A DNA stretch of 64,000 bases. It comes from Triglochin maritima. Its lineage: Eukaryota > Streptophyta > Magnoliopsida > Alismatales > Juncaginaceae. Position numbers and translations under genes: made by a program. Location: NCBI GenBank assembly GCA_963682175.1, contig OY821787.1, positions 26,762,501 through 26,826,500 on the forward strand. Direction: 5' to 3'. Under the pieces are notes generated by a model. The model did not search any database and was not told the DNA's origin. It worked only from the letters and a program-made list of their open reading frames with translations. Below are positions 23,218-34,373 of the stretch, one piece after another. The stretch's first letter is position 1; each line of letters begins with the position of its first letter.

Positions 23218-23670
23218 TCGGTCGACCGCAACATACCGTTCGGTCGACCGGATGATCAAGTAATCCAGTTTGTGTTTCCCTGTCTAGTTTCGGTCGACTG
23301 CACCATATCTTTCGGTCGACCGTTTGAACTTACTGTTCCGACCGTTATTCTTGTCGTATATGCCCAACGGTCGTATTCGTATTAAAACTATATACACCTC
23401 CATATACTTAATCAAACGGTCGAACCATTTGCCCAGTTCGGTCGACCGTTTAACCTTGTCAAGAATTCCCTGCTATCGGTCGATACAATTTCGCTCAACT
23501 GATCCAAATTTCCCTCTACCGAAACGCTTATTCGGTCGACCGGTAACCCTGTTCGGTCGACCGTTTATTTAATTAACTTAAGTATTCAGTCGACCTATTC
23601 ATATTTCGGTCGACCGTATCCTTAACGAACCCAAGCGTTCGGTCGACCGTTTCACTTTTCGGTCGATCGT
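23218..23670. repeat. Paired CGGTCGACCG palindromes in LTR A copy 1
   Basis: Eight exact CGGTCGACCG sites plus several one-base variants. Pairs start at 23219/23241, 23291/23313, 23417/23439, 23533/23554, 23587/23607 and 23640/23660, so spacing is 20-22 bp. A decayed pair lies near 23334-23376. Related arrays stand at 27374-27865 and 28660-29090 in the neighbouring LTRs. Confidence 0.9.
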
Positions 23671-23764
23671 TTTTGGACAGATTTGCAGCCCGATTTTCTA
23701 CTTTGTGTGCTTTGCACAAAACTCAATCAAATCTTGTCCCAACGGATCTATTCTCTCTAATGCC

Positions 23765-23773
23765 TATATAAGG
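23765..23773 (+). promoter_or_regulatory. LTR A TATA box
   Basis: CTATATAAGG about 95 bp downstream of the palindrome array, conserved at 27961-27970 and 29185-29194 and in reverse at 7421-7430. It marks the start of the R region. Confidence 0.65.
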
Positions 23774-24319
23774 AGTTGTAAAACACATTTTAACACAACT
23801 CTCCCACTACAAACTTGTCCCAAACTTTAGAGAGAAGCCTAAACACTCAAAGCTTCAAACCTTCCACACTTAGTGATCAATTCCTTAATCCTACTCAAGT
23901 GTGCTCAAGATTTAGAGAGTGTTGCTCCACTCAAGTTCTCATTTGTTGTCAAAAGAGTAAAGGCTCCGGTGAAAGCCCGAAGCATCCTTCTCGGATTGTG
24001 AGAAGAGGATTCCAAGATCGGCGAGGGTTGTTCGCGAGTTTGACGGTTTTAAAGGCGTTCTCTCCCGGCCCCGAACGAGGAGTGGTTAGTGAAGTCGTGA
24101 GCGGAGCTCGGTGATCCGAGCGTAGCTTGGAAGAGAGGACTAGGACCCGGGTGGGGTGCCGAACCTCTATAAAAACGCCGAGTCGATTTGTGGTTTTCAT
24201 ATTCCTACACTTGCTTGTTTTAGTTTAAATTCTGCTGCATTTCTTTGATCGAATAAACAAGTAGGTAATTAGGTGATTAGCATTAATTGTGGACCCATAA
24301 ACCCACACGATCCTACATT

Positions 24320-24331
24320 TGGTATCAGAGC
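24320..24331 (+). other. Primer-binding site (initiator Met tRNA)
   Basis: TGGTATCAGAGC, the standard plant copia site complementary to the 3' end of initiator methionine tRNA. The same site follows the second LTR at 29741-29752. Confidence 0.9.
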
Positions 24332-24371
24332 CTTGTTAGCTAAATTCTCATACTTAATCGTATTATTTAGC

Positions 24372-26012
24372 ATGGCTTCTACATCATCTAATCACATAGA
24401 AGGTTTATGCACAACTCGACCTCCTTTGCTTAATGGGTCTAATTATGATTATTGGAAGAATAGGACGAAGATTTTCCTAATTTCTAATGACCTTAAGTAT
24501 TGGATGTTTCTCCAAAATCCATACACACCCCCAAAAGAAGATGAATTAGATTCACTTACAAGACCGAAAATGAAAGAAATCGAAATGAATTCGAAAATTA
24601 TGAACATCTTGTATTGTGGCCTTAATGAGGGTGAATATAATAGGATTAGGGGATGTGAAAGTGCACATGATATATGGCATAGACTACAAATGCACCACGA
24701 GGGGGATAGTAAAACTAAGAAAACCCGCATTAGTCTCCTCATGCATAAATATGAGATTGTTTCTATGCAAATCGGTGAGAACATAAGCGAAATGAACACT
24801 CGCTTCACCGATATCACTAACTCTCTTTTGGTTCTTGGAAGAAAAATCAATGAAGGAGAGATGACAAGGAAGTTCCTCCGGTCACTTAGCATCGATTGGG
24901 AAGATAAAGTCGTCGCAATTGAAGAGGCGCATGATCTTTCAAAATTTATGATGGAGGAGCTCATTGGAAACTTGATGGCTTATGAACTTCAAATCAACCA
25001 TCGGAAGGAGAAGGAAGCCACCAAGAAGAAATCCACCTTGGCATTACATGCAAATTTAGATGAACCAAGGAGGAGTGTAGAAGATGAGGACATTGAAGTC
25101 CTAGCAAAAGACTTCTTCAAATACCTCAAGAAGGATAAAGAAGAAAAGAATGAAAGAAGAGGTAGAAGGAGTGAAAAGAGAGAAAAGAAGGAGAAGGAAG
25201 AGAGTGGAAATGAGGGAAAAAAGAGGGAGAAGAAAAATGAGAGGAGGGAGAGAAGAAGAGAAAAGGAGAAGAGTAAGAGAAAAGAAAAGAAGTTGGAAGC
25301 TCACAAGGCTACATGGGACGATTCATCGTCATCCAAATCAACCACACCTTCATCAACAAAAGAATATGCACACATGTGCTACATGGCAATTCAAGATGAA
25401 GGAAGTGAGGTAGAATCTAACTCTTGCTCTAATAATTCATGCTCAACTAAGTCTTATTATAGTGATAGCTCAAACTCTAGTGCAAAGAATGAAAATTATA
25501 CACATGATGAGCTTCAAAATGCTTTCCATGACTTAGTTAAACAATATGAGATCATTTGTGATAAAAATAAAAATGCTAGAAAGCTAATCAAAGATCTCCA
25601 AAGCAAAATTGAAACATGCGTGAATGAGAAAAATGAGGTGGTTGCTAAACTAGAAAATTATGCATCAAATTTTGATAAATTAAAAGCAACACCTATAGAT
25701 TGTGAACAATTAGATTTTCAAGCTTGCAATGTGCAATTAAGAAAAGATCTAGAAAAATTCACACATGGAACTAAGATGCTCAACATGTTATTAGTTAGTC
25801 AAAGGCAATCTTTGCAAAAACATGGTTTAGGATACAATGCAAAATTGAAAAACCATGTATCTCACACTACTCTAAATGGAAAGCACTTAGTTGTAAACCA
25901 TAGTTCCTCAAGTGTGTGGGCTCCCAAAACCAAATTGGTTTGGGTTCCCAAAGCTAACATTAAAGGACCCAAAGTTGTTTGGGTACCTAAATCTACTCTT
26001 GTAGGAGCTTGA
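24372..26012 (+). CDS. Copia-type Gag, gag-only element, no zinc knuckle
   Basis: An intact 546-codon frame from the ATG 40 bp after the primer-binding site. Residues about 20-230 are the UBN2/DUF4219 Gag region (LLNGSNYDYWKNRTKIFLI, AHDIWHRLQ, FLRSLSIDWEDKVVAIEEA). Residues about 265-350 are an extreme Lys/Glu/Arg stretch where most copia Gags carry a CCHC zinc knuckle; none is present. Then come a Ser-rich acidic segment, a coiled-coil-like region (about 410-480) and VWVPK motifs (three copies near the end), familiar from the Gag-protease junction of copia polyproteins. A stop follows and no protease, integrase or reverse transcriptase is found. Gag would package RNA in virus-like particles; the element would depend on enzymes from another copy. 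Confidence 0.9.
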   Translation: MASTSSNHIEGLCTTRPPLLNGSNYDYWKNRTKIFLISNDLKYWMFLQNPYTPPKEDELDSLTRPKMKEIEMNSKIMNILYCGLNEGEYNRIRGCESAHDIWHRLQMHHEGDSKTKKTRISLLMHKYEIVSMQIGENISEMNTRFTDITNSLLVLGRKINEGEMTRKFLRSLSIDWEDKVVAIEEAHDLSKFMMEELIGNLMAYELQINHRKEKEATKKKSTLALHANLDEPRRSVEDEDIEVLAKDFFKYLKKDKEEKNERRGRRSEKREKKEKEESGNEGKKREKKNERRERRREKEKSKRKEKKLEAHKATWDDSSSSKSTTPSSTKEYAHMCYMAIQDEGSEVESNSCSNNSCSTKSYYSDSSNSSAKNENYTHDELQNAFHDLVKQYEIICDKNKNARKLIKDLQSKIETCVNEKNEVVAKLENYASNFDKLKATPIDCEQLDFQACNVQLRKDLEKFTHGTKMLNMLLVSQRQSLQKHGLGYNAKLKNHVSHTTLNGKHLVVNHSSSSVWAPKTKLVWVPKANIKGPKVVWVPKSTLVGA

Positions 26013-26763
26013 GGAGGAGATTGGTGGTGACCGGGTGAGCTCAAGAGTCAAATTCAAATCCGGTTGCATCACCAAATGAGATTGGAGCTAAATTCGAATT
26101 CAACATTGGTATAAAACTCCTATCTATACAATTCATGTTAAATTAGCTCTAATCTAGTTTCATATGCTTAATTGACATATCATATAGTTTAATTCATTGC
26201 AAATCATATACCCTATTCATTGCAAAAACTATGCACATCCATTGATTTTAAATGTCATTTTTGAATGGATGTTAGAATAAGGCTTAAGTAGAAACTTAAT
26301 TGAACTTAAATTTTCATCATACTCATTGTTTCAATTTAGCCTTATTGATAGGGGGAGCTTAAATGCTATATCTTTTATTAGAGTAATGAAGTGCAAAATT
26401 TAGGGGGAGCAACTTCATTACGATGACATCCTTTTGACTTATATAATTATCAATGTTTTTGATGGATGTCAAAGGGGGAGAGATAATTAAGGGGGTAACT
26501 TGAAAAACTTGATAAAATTTGAACAAAAACTATGCACATCCATAGGGGGAGCATTTATATGCATAGTTTACATATACAAAAACTATGCCCCTATGGGGAG
26601 CACATCCATAGGGGGAGAGATAATTAAGGGGGTAACTTGAAAAACTTGATAAAATTTGAACAAAAACTATGCACATCCATAGGGGGAGCATTTATATGCA
26701 TAATTTACATATACAAATTTCAAATATTAAGATATCGGTTGCCATCATCAAAAAGGGGAAGAT
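26013..26763 (+). other. 3' internal region with duplicated block and polypurine tract
   Basis: Non-coding. A block of about 125 bp containing GATAATTAAGGGGGTAAC and CATAGGGGGAGCATTTATATG occurs twice (about 26482-26570 and 26617-26700). AAAAAGGGGAAGAT immediately before the LTR at 26764 is the likely polypurine tract. Confidence 0.75.
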
Positions 26764-29738
26764 TGTTGGCTTTTTGGCCTTAATCTTATGTTTTGATGAT
26801 TTAATCAACCTAATCTTAATTAGAGTAGCACACACTATGCATTGCATATATATTGTATTGTGCTAACCTCTACAGGTGATCAAGACTCAAGAAAGATGGA
26901 AATGAAGTCAAGACATGTAATTAAAGCTATATCGAAGACATGTAATATTGATTTCTTTTGAGTCTTAGGAACAAAGTGTAATTGAGCATACTTGAGCTAA
27001 AATCTGTTGGCTTTTTGGCCTTAATCTTATGTTTTGATGATTTAATCAACCGAATCTTAATTAGAGTAGCACACACTATGCATTGCATATATATTGTATT
27101 GTGCTAACCTCTACAGGTGATCAAGACTCAAGAAAGATGGAAATGAAGTCAAGACGTGTAATTAAAGCTAAATCGAAGACATGTAATCTTGATTTCTTTT
27201 GAGTCTTAGGAACAAAGTGTAATTGAGCATACTTGAGCTAAAATCAACTTAATCACACACTAGGTTCCCTATAGAAGTCACACACCAAATTTCACATTAT
27301 TTGGACTTCAATAGATCACCCAAACTTAGACCGGAAAACACCAAAACCTGAACTACAAAAGTCTGCCAACATTCGGTCGACCGCAACATGCCGTTCGGTC
27401 GACCGAGTGATCATGTCTCTTGTTTGTGTTTTCACTGCCCTTATTCGGTCGACCGTGTTTTACCTTTCGGTCGACCGTCAGATCATATTTTCCCGACCGT
27501 TACTTTTGTCGTATATATCCAACGGTCGTATTCGTATTAAACCAAAAATACCCCAAATGTATTTCATGTATCGGTTGACCGAGGACCACGATCGGTCGAC
27601 CGTTTGTCCATCTCTTGACAAACCCAAAGTGCCTGTCCATAGTCGATCGACCGCCAAACTTGTTTCGGTCGACCGTTCTCACATTTGTTTGTCACCCCCC
27701 AAGTGCCTGGTCGAAATCGGTCGAACGAACCCTTTCTTGTGTTCGACCGATGACTTAAGTTTTCTTAAGTCGTAGAGTTGGGCGGTCGACCGTTTCTTAA
27801 CCGGTCGACCGAATCTTGTGCATAACTGCCAAACGGTCGACCGTTCGTCCCGATTCGGTCGACCGATTACAGCCAGAATTGGGTCCTGTCTTTTCTGTTT
27901 TGTGTAATCACACTTCAACTCATACCCAATCAATCCCAACGGCTCTATTCTCTCTAATGCCTATATAAGGAGTTGTAAAACACATTTTAACACAACTCTC
28001 CCACTACAAACTTGTCCCAAACTTTAGAGAGAATCCCAAACACTCAAAGCTACAAACCTTCCACACTTAGTGATCATTTCTTAATCCTACTCAAGTGTGC
28101 TCAAGATTTAGAGAGTGTTGCTCCACTCAAGTTCTCATTTGTTGTCAAAAGAGTAAAGGCTCCGGTGAAAGCCCGAAGCATCCTTCTCGGATTGTGAGAA
28201 GAAGATTCCAAGCTCGGCGAGGGTTGTTCGCGAGTTTGACGGTTGTAAAGGCGTTCTCTCCCGGCCCGGAACGGGGAGTGGTTAGTGAAGTCGTGAGCGG
28301 AGCTCGGTGATCCGAGCGGAGCTTGCAAGAGGGGACTAGGACCCGGGTGGGGTGCCAAACCTCTATAAAATCCCCCGTGTGATTGTGGTTTGCATTTTCT
28401 ATTCCCTACTTGCTTGTATTTGTTTTAAATTCCGCTGCATCATCTTTTGACTTGCAAGTAGAGTTTGTTTAGGATTAAATTTGTTAATTAGCCTTAATTG
28501 TGGACCCATAACCCACACGATCCTACAAAATCAAATTAATCACACACTAGGTTCCTTATAGAAGTCACACACGAAATTTCACATAATTTGGACTTCAATA
28601 GATCACCCAAACTTAGATCGGAAAACACTAAACCTGAACCCTAACTGTCTGCCCACATTCGGTCGACCGCAACATACCGTTCGGTCGACCGGATGATCAA
28701 GTAATCCAGTTTGTGTTTCCCTGTCTAGTTTCGGTCGACCGCACTATATCTTTCGGTCGACCGTTTGAACTTACTGTTCCGACCGTTATTCTTATCGTAT
28801 ATGCCCAACGGTCGTATTCGTATTAAAACTATATACACCTCCATATACTTAACCAAACGGTCGAACCATTTGCCCAGTTCGGTCGACCGTTTAACCTTGT
28901 CAAGAATTCCCTGCTATCGGTCGATACAATTTCGTTCAACCGATCCAAATTTCTCTCTACCGAAACGCTTATTCGGTCGACCGGTAACCTTGTTCGGTCG
29001 ACCATTTATTTAATCAACTTAAGTGTTCAGTCGACCTATACATATTTCGGTCGACCGTATCCTTAACGAACCCAAGCGTTCGGTCGACCGTTTTTGGACA
29101 GATTTGTAGCCCGATTTTCTACTTTGTGTGCTTTGCACAAAACTCAATCAAATCTTGTCCCAACGGATCTATTCTCTCTAATGCCTATATAAGGAGTTGT
29201 AAAACACATTTTAACACAACTCTCCCACTACAAACTTGTCCCAAACTTTAGAGAGAAGCCTAAACACTCAAAGCTTCAAACCTTCCACACTTAGTGATCA
29301 ATTCCTTAATCCTACTCAAGTGTGCTCAAGATTTAGAGAGTGTTGCTCCACTCAAGTTCTCATTTGTTGTCAAAAGAGTAAAGGCTCCGGTGAAAGCCCG
29401 AAGCATCCTTCTCGGATTGTGAGAAGAGGATTCCAAGATCGGCGAGGGTTGTTCGCGAGTTTGACGGTTGTAAAGGCGTTCTCTCCTGGCCCGGAACGGG
29501 GAGTGGTTAGTGAAGTCGTGAGCGGAGCTCAGTGATCCGAGCGGAGATTGCAAGAGAGGACTAGGACCCGGGTGGGGTGCCGAACCTCTATAAAAACGCC
29601 GAGTCGATTTGTGGTTTGCATATTCCTACACTTGCTTGTTTTAGTTTAAATTCCGCTGCATTTCTTTGATCGTATAAACAAGTAGGTAATTAGGTGATTA
29701 ACATTAATTGTGGACCCATAAACGCACACGATCCTACA
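26764..29738 (+). repeat. LTR family A, copy 2, interrupted
   Basis: Segments 26764-27005 and 28533-29738 together make a 1,448-bp LTR very close to copy 1. They are separated by the solo LTR at 27006-28527 and its duplicated AAATC. Relative to copy 1 it lacks one 20-bp piece between two palindromes (around 29090). Confidence 0.9.
27006..28527 (+). mobile_element. Solo LTR family A, nested in LTR copy 2
   Basis: 1,522 bp, TGTTGG...CCTACA, flanked by a perfect TSD, AAATC (27001-27005 and 28528-28532). It is more diverged from copies 1 and 2 and closer to the reversed solo LTR at 6872, so it is a separate subfamily. Confidence 0.93.
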
Positions 29739-29792
29739 TTTGGTATCAGAGCCTTGTTAGATAAATTCTCATACTTAATCGTATTATTTAGC

Positions 29793-30536
29793 ATGGCTTC
29801 TACATCATCTAATCACATAGAAGGTTTATGCACAACTCGACCTCCTTTGCTTAATGGGTCTAATTATGATTATTGGAAGAATAGGATGAAGATTTTCCTA
29901 ATTTCTAATGACCTTATGTATTGGATGTTTCTCCAAAATCCATACACACCCCCAAAAGAAGATGAATTAGATTCACTTACAAGACCGAAAATGAAAGAAA
30001 TCGAAATGAATTCGAAAATTATGAACATCTTGTATTGTGGCCTTAATGAGGGTGAATATAATAGGATTAAGGGATGTGAAAGTGCACATGATATATGGCA
30101 TAGACTACAAATGTACCACGAGGGGGATAGTAAAACTAAGGAAACCCGTATTAGTCTCCTCATGCATAAATATGAGATTTTTCTATGCAAATCGGTGAGA
30201 ACATAAGCGAAATGAACACTCGCTTCACCGATATCACTAACTCTCTTTTGGTTCTTGGAAGAAAAATCAATGAAGGAGAGATGACAAGGAAGTTCCTCCG
30301 GTCACTTAGCATCGATTGGGAAGATAAAGTCGTCTCAATTGAGGAGGCGCATGATCTTTCAAAATTAAAGATGGAGGAGCTCATTGGAAACTTGATGGCT
30401 TATGAACTTCAAATCAACCATCGGAAGGAGAAGGAAGCCACCAAGAAGAAATCCACCTTGGCATTACATGCAAATTTAGATGAACCATGGAAATTTAGAT
30501 CCACCTTGGCATTACATGCAAATTTAGATGCATTAC
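29793..30536 (+). pseudogene. Truncated, frameshifted second Gag copy
   Basis: Nearly identical to 24372-25070 but one base is missing near 30178 (GAGATTTTTC against GAGATTGTTTC), which shifts the frame. The last 90 bp repeat a segment of the same gene: CACCTTGGCATTACATGC occurs at about 30452 and again at 30503. The copy then stops abruptly at the MULE sequence. It cannot make full Gag. Confidence 0.85.
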
Positions 30537-31699
30537 GTGCCTTCCAGATACTCCGTGAGCACAGACCAGTAATGAAAAGAATCTTTCAGATTGCGGACTG
30601 CTCTATCATAATCCATCTGTGAATCAGAAAGCATGACCCTCCACTTTTCACGCCTAAAACTCTCTGCAAGCTGCTTGCTCTTGCTGAATACGTGGTATGC
30701 GTAGTTGTACACGTCTTTGTTGATATGTCAGGTGCAAAGTAAATGAGCAGACTGAGGAAAAACCTTTGCCACTGTTCGCTTCAAACCCAAAATACTGGTC
30801 CGTTATTATTGCAGTCGGGCTAACAATATCCAATAACAGATCCCGCAACCTCTCCAACACCCACCGGTAACTAGACTCGGTCTCATCCTTCAAAATCGCA
30901 TAGCCAACGAGGAAATTCATGTTTGTTGGAGTAACCCCAACCATCTCAAGCAAAGACATCTTATACTTGTTCGTCTTATACGTCGAATTCATGTAGATTA
31001 CGAAAGGGTATGTGCGCAACAACTGAACTGACGTAGGATTTGCCAAAAATGCGTGAGTGAGAACATTAGTTTCTTCATCCGCCATAATCCAATGTAGGTA
31101 CTTTTACTGCACTGCCTGACTGAGAAACTGCTGAGCGAGATTCCTGTCTTCATATTTCGTCATCCTCATGTACTCTCTGAAGTTATAAATGTGTCTCTGA
31201 TTTGGATTATCCTCGGGAATTTCTCCTTTACTGCCAACAAGATGTTACGTAGTCTCGCTTGTGCCTCAGTCATATCACGAACAATTTGCTTTGCCCCAGA
31301 ACTAAGACCGTTGATCTGTCGGTGACCCTCTGGATAAACTGCAAGTCTGTGGTTGTGTTGTCCATGAGTACTATTAGAAACAACGACTCATCCATCACGA
31401 TCCCTTCGCTCGACTACCTTTACAAAAAAACGATAGCCGCAATCTTTTCTTCTCGTGTTCTTCCGTAGTGGAATATTCGTATCACGAGAACTCATTTCAT
31501 TTCTTCGATCGCATCTCAGATAACAATCCGTCTGATTATCTGCTTTTGATTTGTACGATAATATTACCAAAAATAATCCGGCTTCGATGACAACTTGTTT
31601 CGCCCATTTACACGCTTCCTCGATTGTTGTAAATACTTGTTTACTATCAAAAAACTCACTGTAATTTATTGCATCACCACCAAAATTTTGCAACGGTAC
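30537..31699 (-). pseudogene. MULE transposase, FAR1 domain and catalytic core piece
   Basis: The exon begins after a TTATTTAG acceptor at 31700. Residues first match a FAR1/WRKY-GCM1-like DNA-binding region (31390-31699; FTTIEEACKWAKQVVIEAGL, RKDCGYRFFVKVVE). The catalytic MULE domain follows (about 30730-31090; VIYMNSTYKTNKYKMSLLEM, VGYAILKDE, IITDQ). Damage seen: TAA at 31104-31106, a frameshift near 30775, and TGG to TGA at 30728-30730 inside the conserved C-x-W-H motif. Jittery-type transposases have this domain order. The probable first exon, starting at the ATG at 31853, encodes MSDEVAEF. Confidence 0.88.
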
Positions 31700-31749
31700 C
31701 TAAATAATTAAAAATAACACAAAATAAATAAACTAAAAATTTTAAAAAA

Positions 31750-31810
31750 ATGAGGGGCGTCCCTGCCAGACGCCCCATCCTTGGATGAGACGCCCGAGAC
31801 GGAAAAAAAT
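31750..31810. repeat. Single diverged unit of the GGCGTC/GACGCC palindrome
   Basis: GGGGCGTCCCTGCCAGACGCC and a second GACGCC follow the layout of the 33-bp units at 9322-9796. They stand in the same place relative to the right end of the element. On the minus strand they give RMGRLAGTPL, resembling one 11-residue unit. Confidence 0.5.
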
Positions 31811-32017
31811 CTGCCCTACTTAGCTCCCTAAATTCTGCCACTTCGTCAGACATTTTCGTGGTGTTGGTACTGGAAATGTGAGGAAAACTGAGACAAAAAT
31901 CTTGTTTTAAGACACGAAACGAAATGACTATTAAATGAATTGTGAATGGTAAAAGGGTAATTATTGAAGACGATTTAAGTAATTTTTCGACGATAAATAT
32001 TAGTTTCCTTATTTTAT

Positions 32018-33420
32018 CACGGTGACATGACAATTCATTTTGTTGTTACGGGTCTTCAGTGTCCCTTCCTTTTGGGAATTTCAATTTGCACTCCATTCCA
32101 AAAGTTAAACCAATATTTTAACTTGATCACCTCAATTCTTGCAAAATCAGGTCATCATTAAATAAAAATGTCGATGCGACAGGTTTATGCCAAAATCATT
32201 CACGCTGGAATTGCCTGTAACGTCCTGCTCATTAAGTCGGATGGTACATTTTGCATCTTTGTCTCGGCGGTGCCCTTTACATTAATTGAAGGTCCTCCTG
32301 TCGGCATGTGATCAATATCTAAATGATTGGCTTGATAAGAAAAATACGTCGCTCACTCTATAAGGATTTCGAGCTAAAAATTCTGCTTGTGCTCAACTCG
32401 ACTCGACCCTGCTCGCGACCGATTCGTTAACCCGAACTTGATTTTTTTTCCTTCCAACAACCTGCTAATTTGTATTGAATTATTGATAATGTTGTCCTAA
32501 CAAGTAACAAAAAACAATCCACTTTTCCAAACAAAATCAAATTAGATCATTCACTTGCTTAACAACCTTTAAAACACCACAAACATATTACGACAACATC
32601 ATAAATAAGATTATCCACTTTCTTAACACAATCTTAAAATCAAACAAAATATGAAAAACACGTCTAAAGTCCACAACAGAATTCGAACATTTTTAACACA
32701 TGCATTGCCGACAATGCATCTAAAACATCTGGCCACAAGTTAAACCTCCAATGCGTCAAATATCTCTTCCCTGATGTACGAAACAACAAAAAATAGTACA
32801 AAGAAAATATTAATAAACAGAATGTAAGCATATATCTCAGCAAATTATTAAGTTCCCAACATGTTTGTTGTAGTCAATATACACCTACATGCACAAACTT
32901 AAAGGGTCAAAATACCTTAGCAGAACAAAATTAAACAATTTATAGCACAATAAGCATGAAAAATAGAATGTATGTAGGCAAAAAAATTGAAATAATGTAT
33001 TTGGAAATTTGCAAACAAACAAACTCAACAGAGAAAATGTGTGAGAGCCAAATAAGCTCAAGCTAGATTCGGAAGTCCAAATGAAAGCATTTGAAAGACT
33101 TGATATATGAAACTAAATGTAAAAAAGTGAACACATGGAGAAGGATTAGCTATCAAATTCCTAATTTACTCAAGTCTTGTCGAGATCAACATGGGCAGCA
33201 AGGAGAACAACAATCCAACCAACAAAAAATCCTCTTTGGGTTAGTATATTTTTGACCACCAAAAAACATAGCAACAAGAACGCATAGGTAACCTAAATAA
33301 TTGTGATGGTTCATTTATCCCAAACGCAGCAAGGAAGAGCCCATGATAGTGTGTTTGGTAAGGGTGAGATTAGTGGGAAAGGAGCAGCATCTTGTTATTG
33401 ATATATATGTTGGTAGTCTG
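32018..33420. other. Intergenic, AT-rich, nothing recognised
   Basis: No ORF of note. A short patch of GCTCGACTCG-like sequence occurs at about 32390-32425, related in composition to the element at 34374. Confidence 0.45.
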
Positions 33421-33431
33421 TTTCCTACTAT

Positions 33432-33469
33432 GTTTGTGGTTTTTTTGTGCTAAAACACAAAAACCACAT
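33432..33469. other. Short A/T-rich hairpin
   Basis: GTGGTTTTTTTGTG and CACAAAAACCAC flank a 6-base loop. The stem is short and low-complexity, so a functional RNA is not supported. Confidence 0.4.
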
Positions 33470-34365
33470 AATCATGCATTGTTTGCTTAATTAATGGCAT
33501 GATCAACAAAAGACAAGCTTGTGGCTGATTCTAGGAGACAAGGGGTATTTGGTTTTTTGCTGCAAAAACTCTTAACACTTACGATTATTCACCCCTTCAC
33601 CAAATCCATAGACCACCAAGGGTCCACAACCACTCTAAAGTCAAAAATAACCATGAATGGGCACAATAGGCAACTTGGGTGGGGTTGTTGGAAACAAGCA
33701 CACCTAATTTCTTGCTTCATGGAGACGACGACGAGGCAGGTGGTGGCGAGGAGGAGACGTTGACGAAGAGGAGACAACGGTAAAGAGGAAGTGTTAAGGT
33801 TTTGGAGGTATCGTTTGATTTGGGTGTGAGGTGAGGGTGTGGGAATTGAGTCACGATCCGAACAAAATTGAACAAACATTGATCCCAAGCAGAACATGAC
33901 AGCTCTATCCTCTTATTTCGAATTGGAACAAAAAAATACAATTTTGCTTCACCTTTCCATTTTTTTAAAACTTGTCTTTTTCTTGTTCGAACTAACCACG
34001 ACATTATCTCTCCACTAGTTTTATCAAAAAACAATAATTACCTTAAGTTTATTATGTCACACCTTTGTTTTACGATCAAATATAGCACTTATCAAACCTG
34101 GCATTGGTGGCACAAGTCTCTGGCACAGACATTTCCATCTTACGCTTGTCCAACGTTCTTTTACTATCAAGTGTAGGTCCTTTTAACTACCAATTATCTC
34201 TGCTTTGTTTACCGATACCCTCGGTCTCTACCACAAGGTGCATGCACCTACGTCATCATCTTTCACCTCGACACTAGTCTTTTGAATCTAAAGATTAAGT
34301 AAACCCACCTTAAAATTAATTCCCATTTTCTTATTTGCAAACCCACCATCCAATAAACTATACTA
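33470..34365. other. Unannotated stretch
   Basis: Contains overlapping short ORFs on both strands with low-complexity content (GAGGAGACG repeats about 33720-33775). None is recognised as a protein. Confidence 0.4.
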
Positions 34366-34373
34366 GGGTTGTA

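Larger units (their letters stand above)
22851..24317 (+). repeat. LTR family A, copy 1
   Basis: 1,467 bp, TGTTGG...CCTACA. It contains the palindrome array (23218-23670) and a TATA box. The primer-binding site follows 2 bp after its end. Confidence 0.92.
22851..30536 (+). mobile_element. Family A copia-like retrotransposon, LTR-gag-LTR-partial gag
   Basis: The order is LTR (22851-24317), internal region with gag (24318-26763), a second LTR (26764-29738, itself split by a solo LTR), and a truncated second internal region (29739-30536). No pol gene is present. The target sequence GTGCC stands at both sides (22846-22850 and 30537-30541) although the third LTR is missing. The structure suggests a tandem element formed by LTR recombination and then trimmed on the right. 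Confidence 0.85.
21856..32008 (-). mobile_element. FAR1-type MULE split by a retrotransposon
   Basis: The left end (21856-22080) and right end (31845-32008) match the two ends of the small MULE at 9047-9985 and carry inverted motifs (CTACTTAAATCGCC on the left, CGATTTAAGTAATT on the right). Flanks TTATTCATT (21847-21855) and TTATTTTAT (32009-32017) match at 7 of 9, consistent with an aged 9-bp TSD. The minus-strand transposase lies in two pieces, 22130-22850 and 30537-31699, because 22851-30536 is an inserted retrotransposon. Without the insertion the MULE would be about 2.5 kb. The left end also has a plus-strand ATG followed by MSQRPRKESADAPVYSNQ and a GT donor, conserved with the small MULE. 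Confidence 0.85.

Noticed and set aside
25101..25413. Opposite-strand and shifted ORFs over the charged Gag tract
   Set aside because: Shadows of the purine-rich Lys/Glu/Arg repeats in gag.
30537..31699. Host FAR1 transcription factor gene
   Set aside because: FAR1-like proteins derive from MULEs, but here terminal repeats, a probable 9-bp duplication, and stops in the catalytic core show a transposon copy.
33432..33469. MicroRNA precursor
   Set aside because: Stem of about 14 bp, nearly all A/T/G homopolymer, too short for a plant miRNA hairpin.
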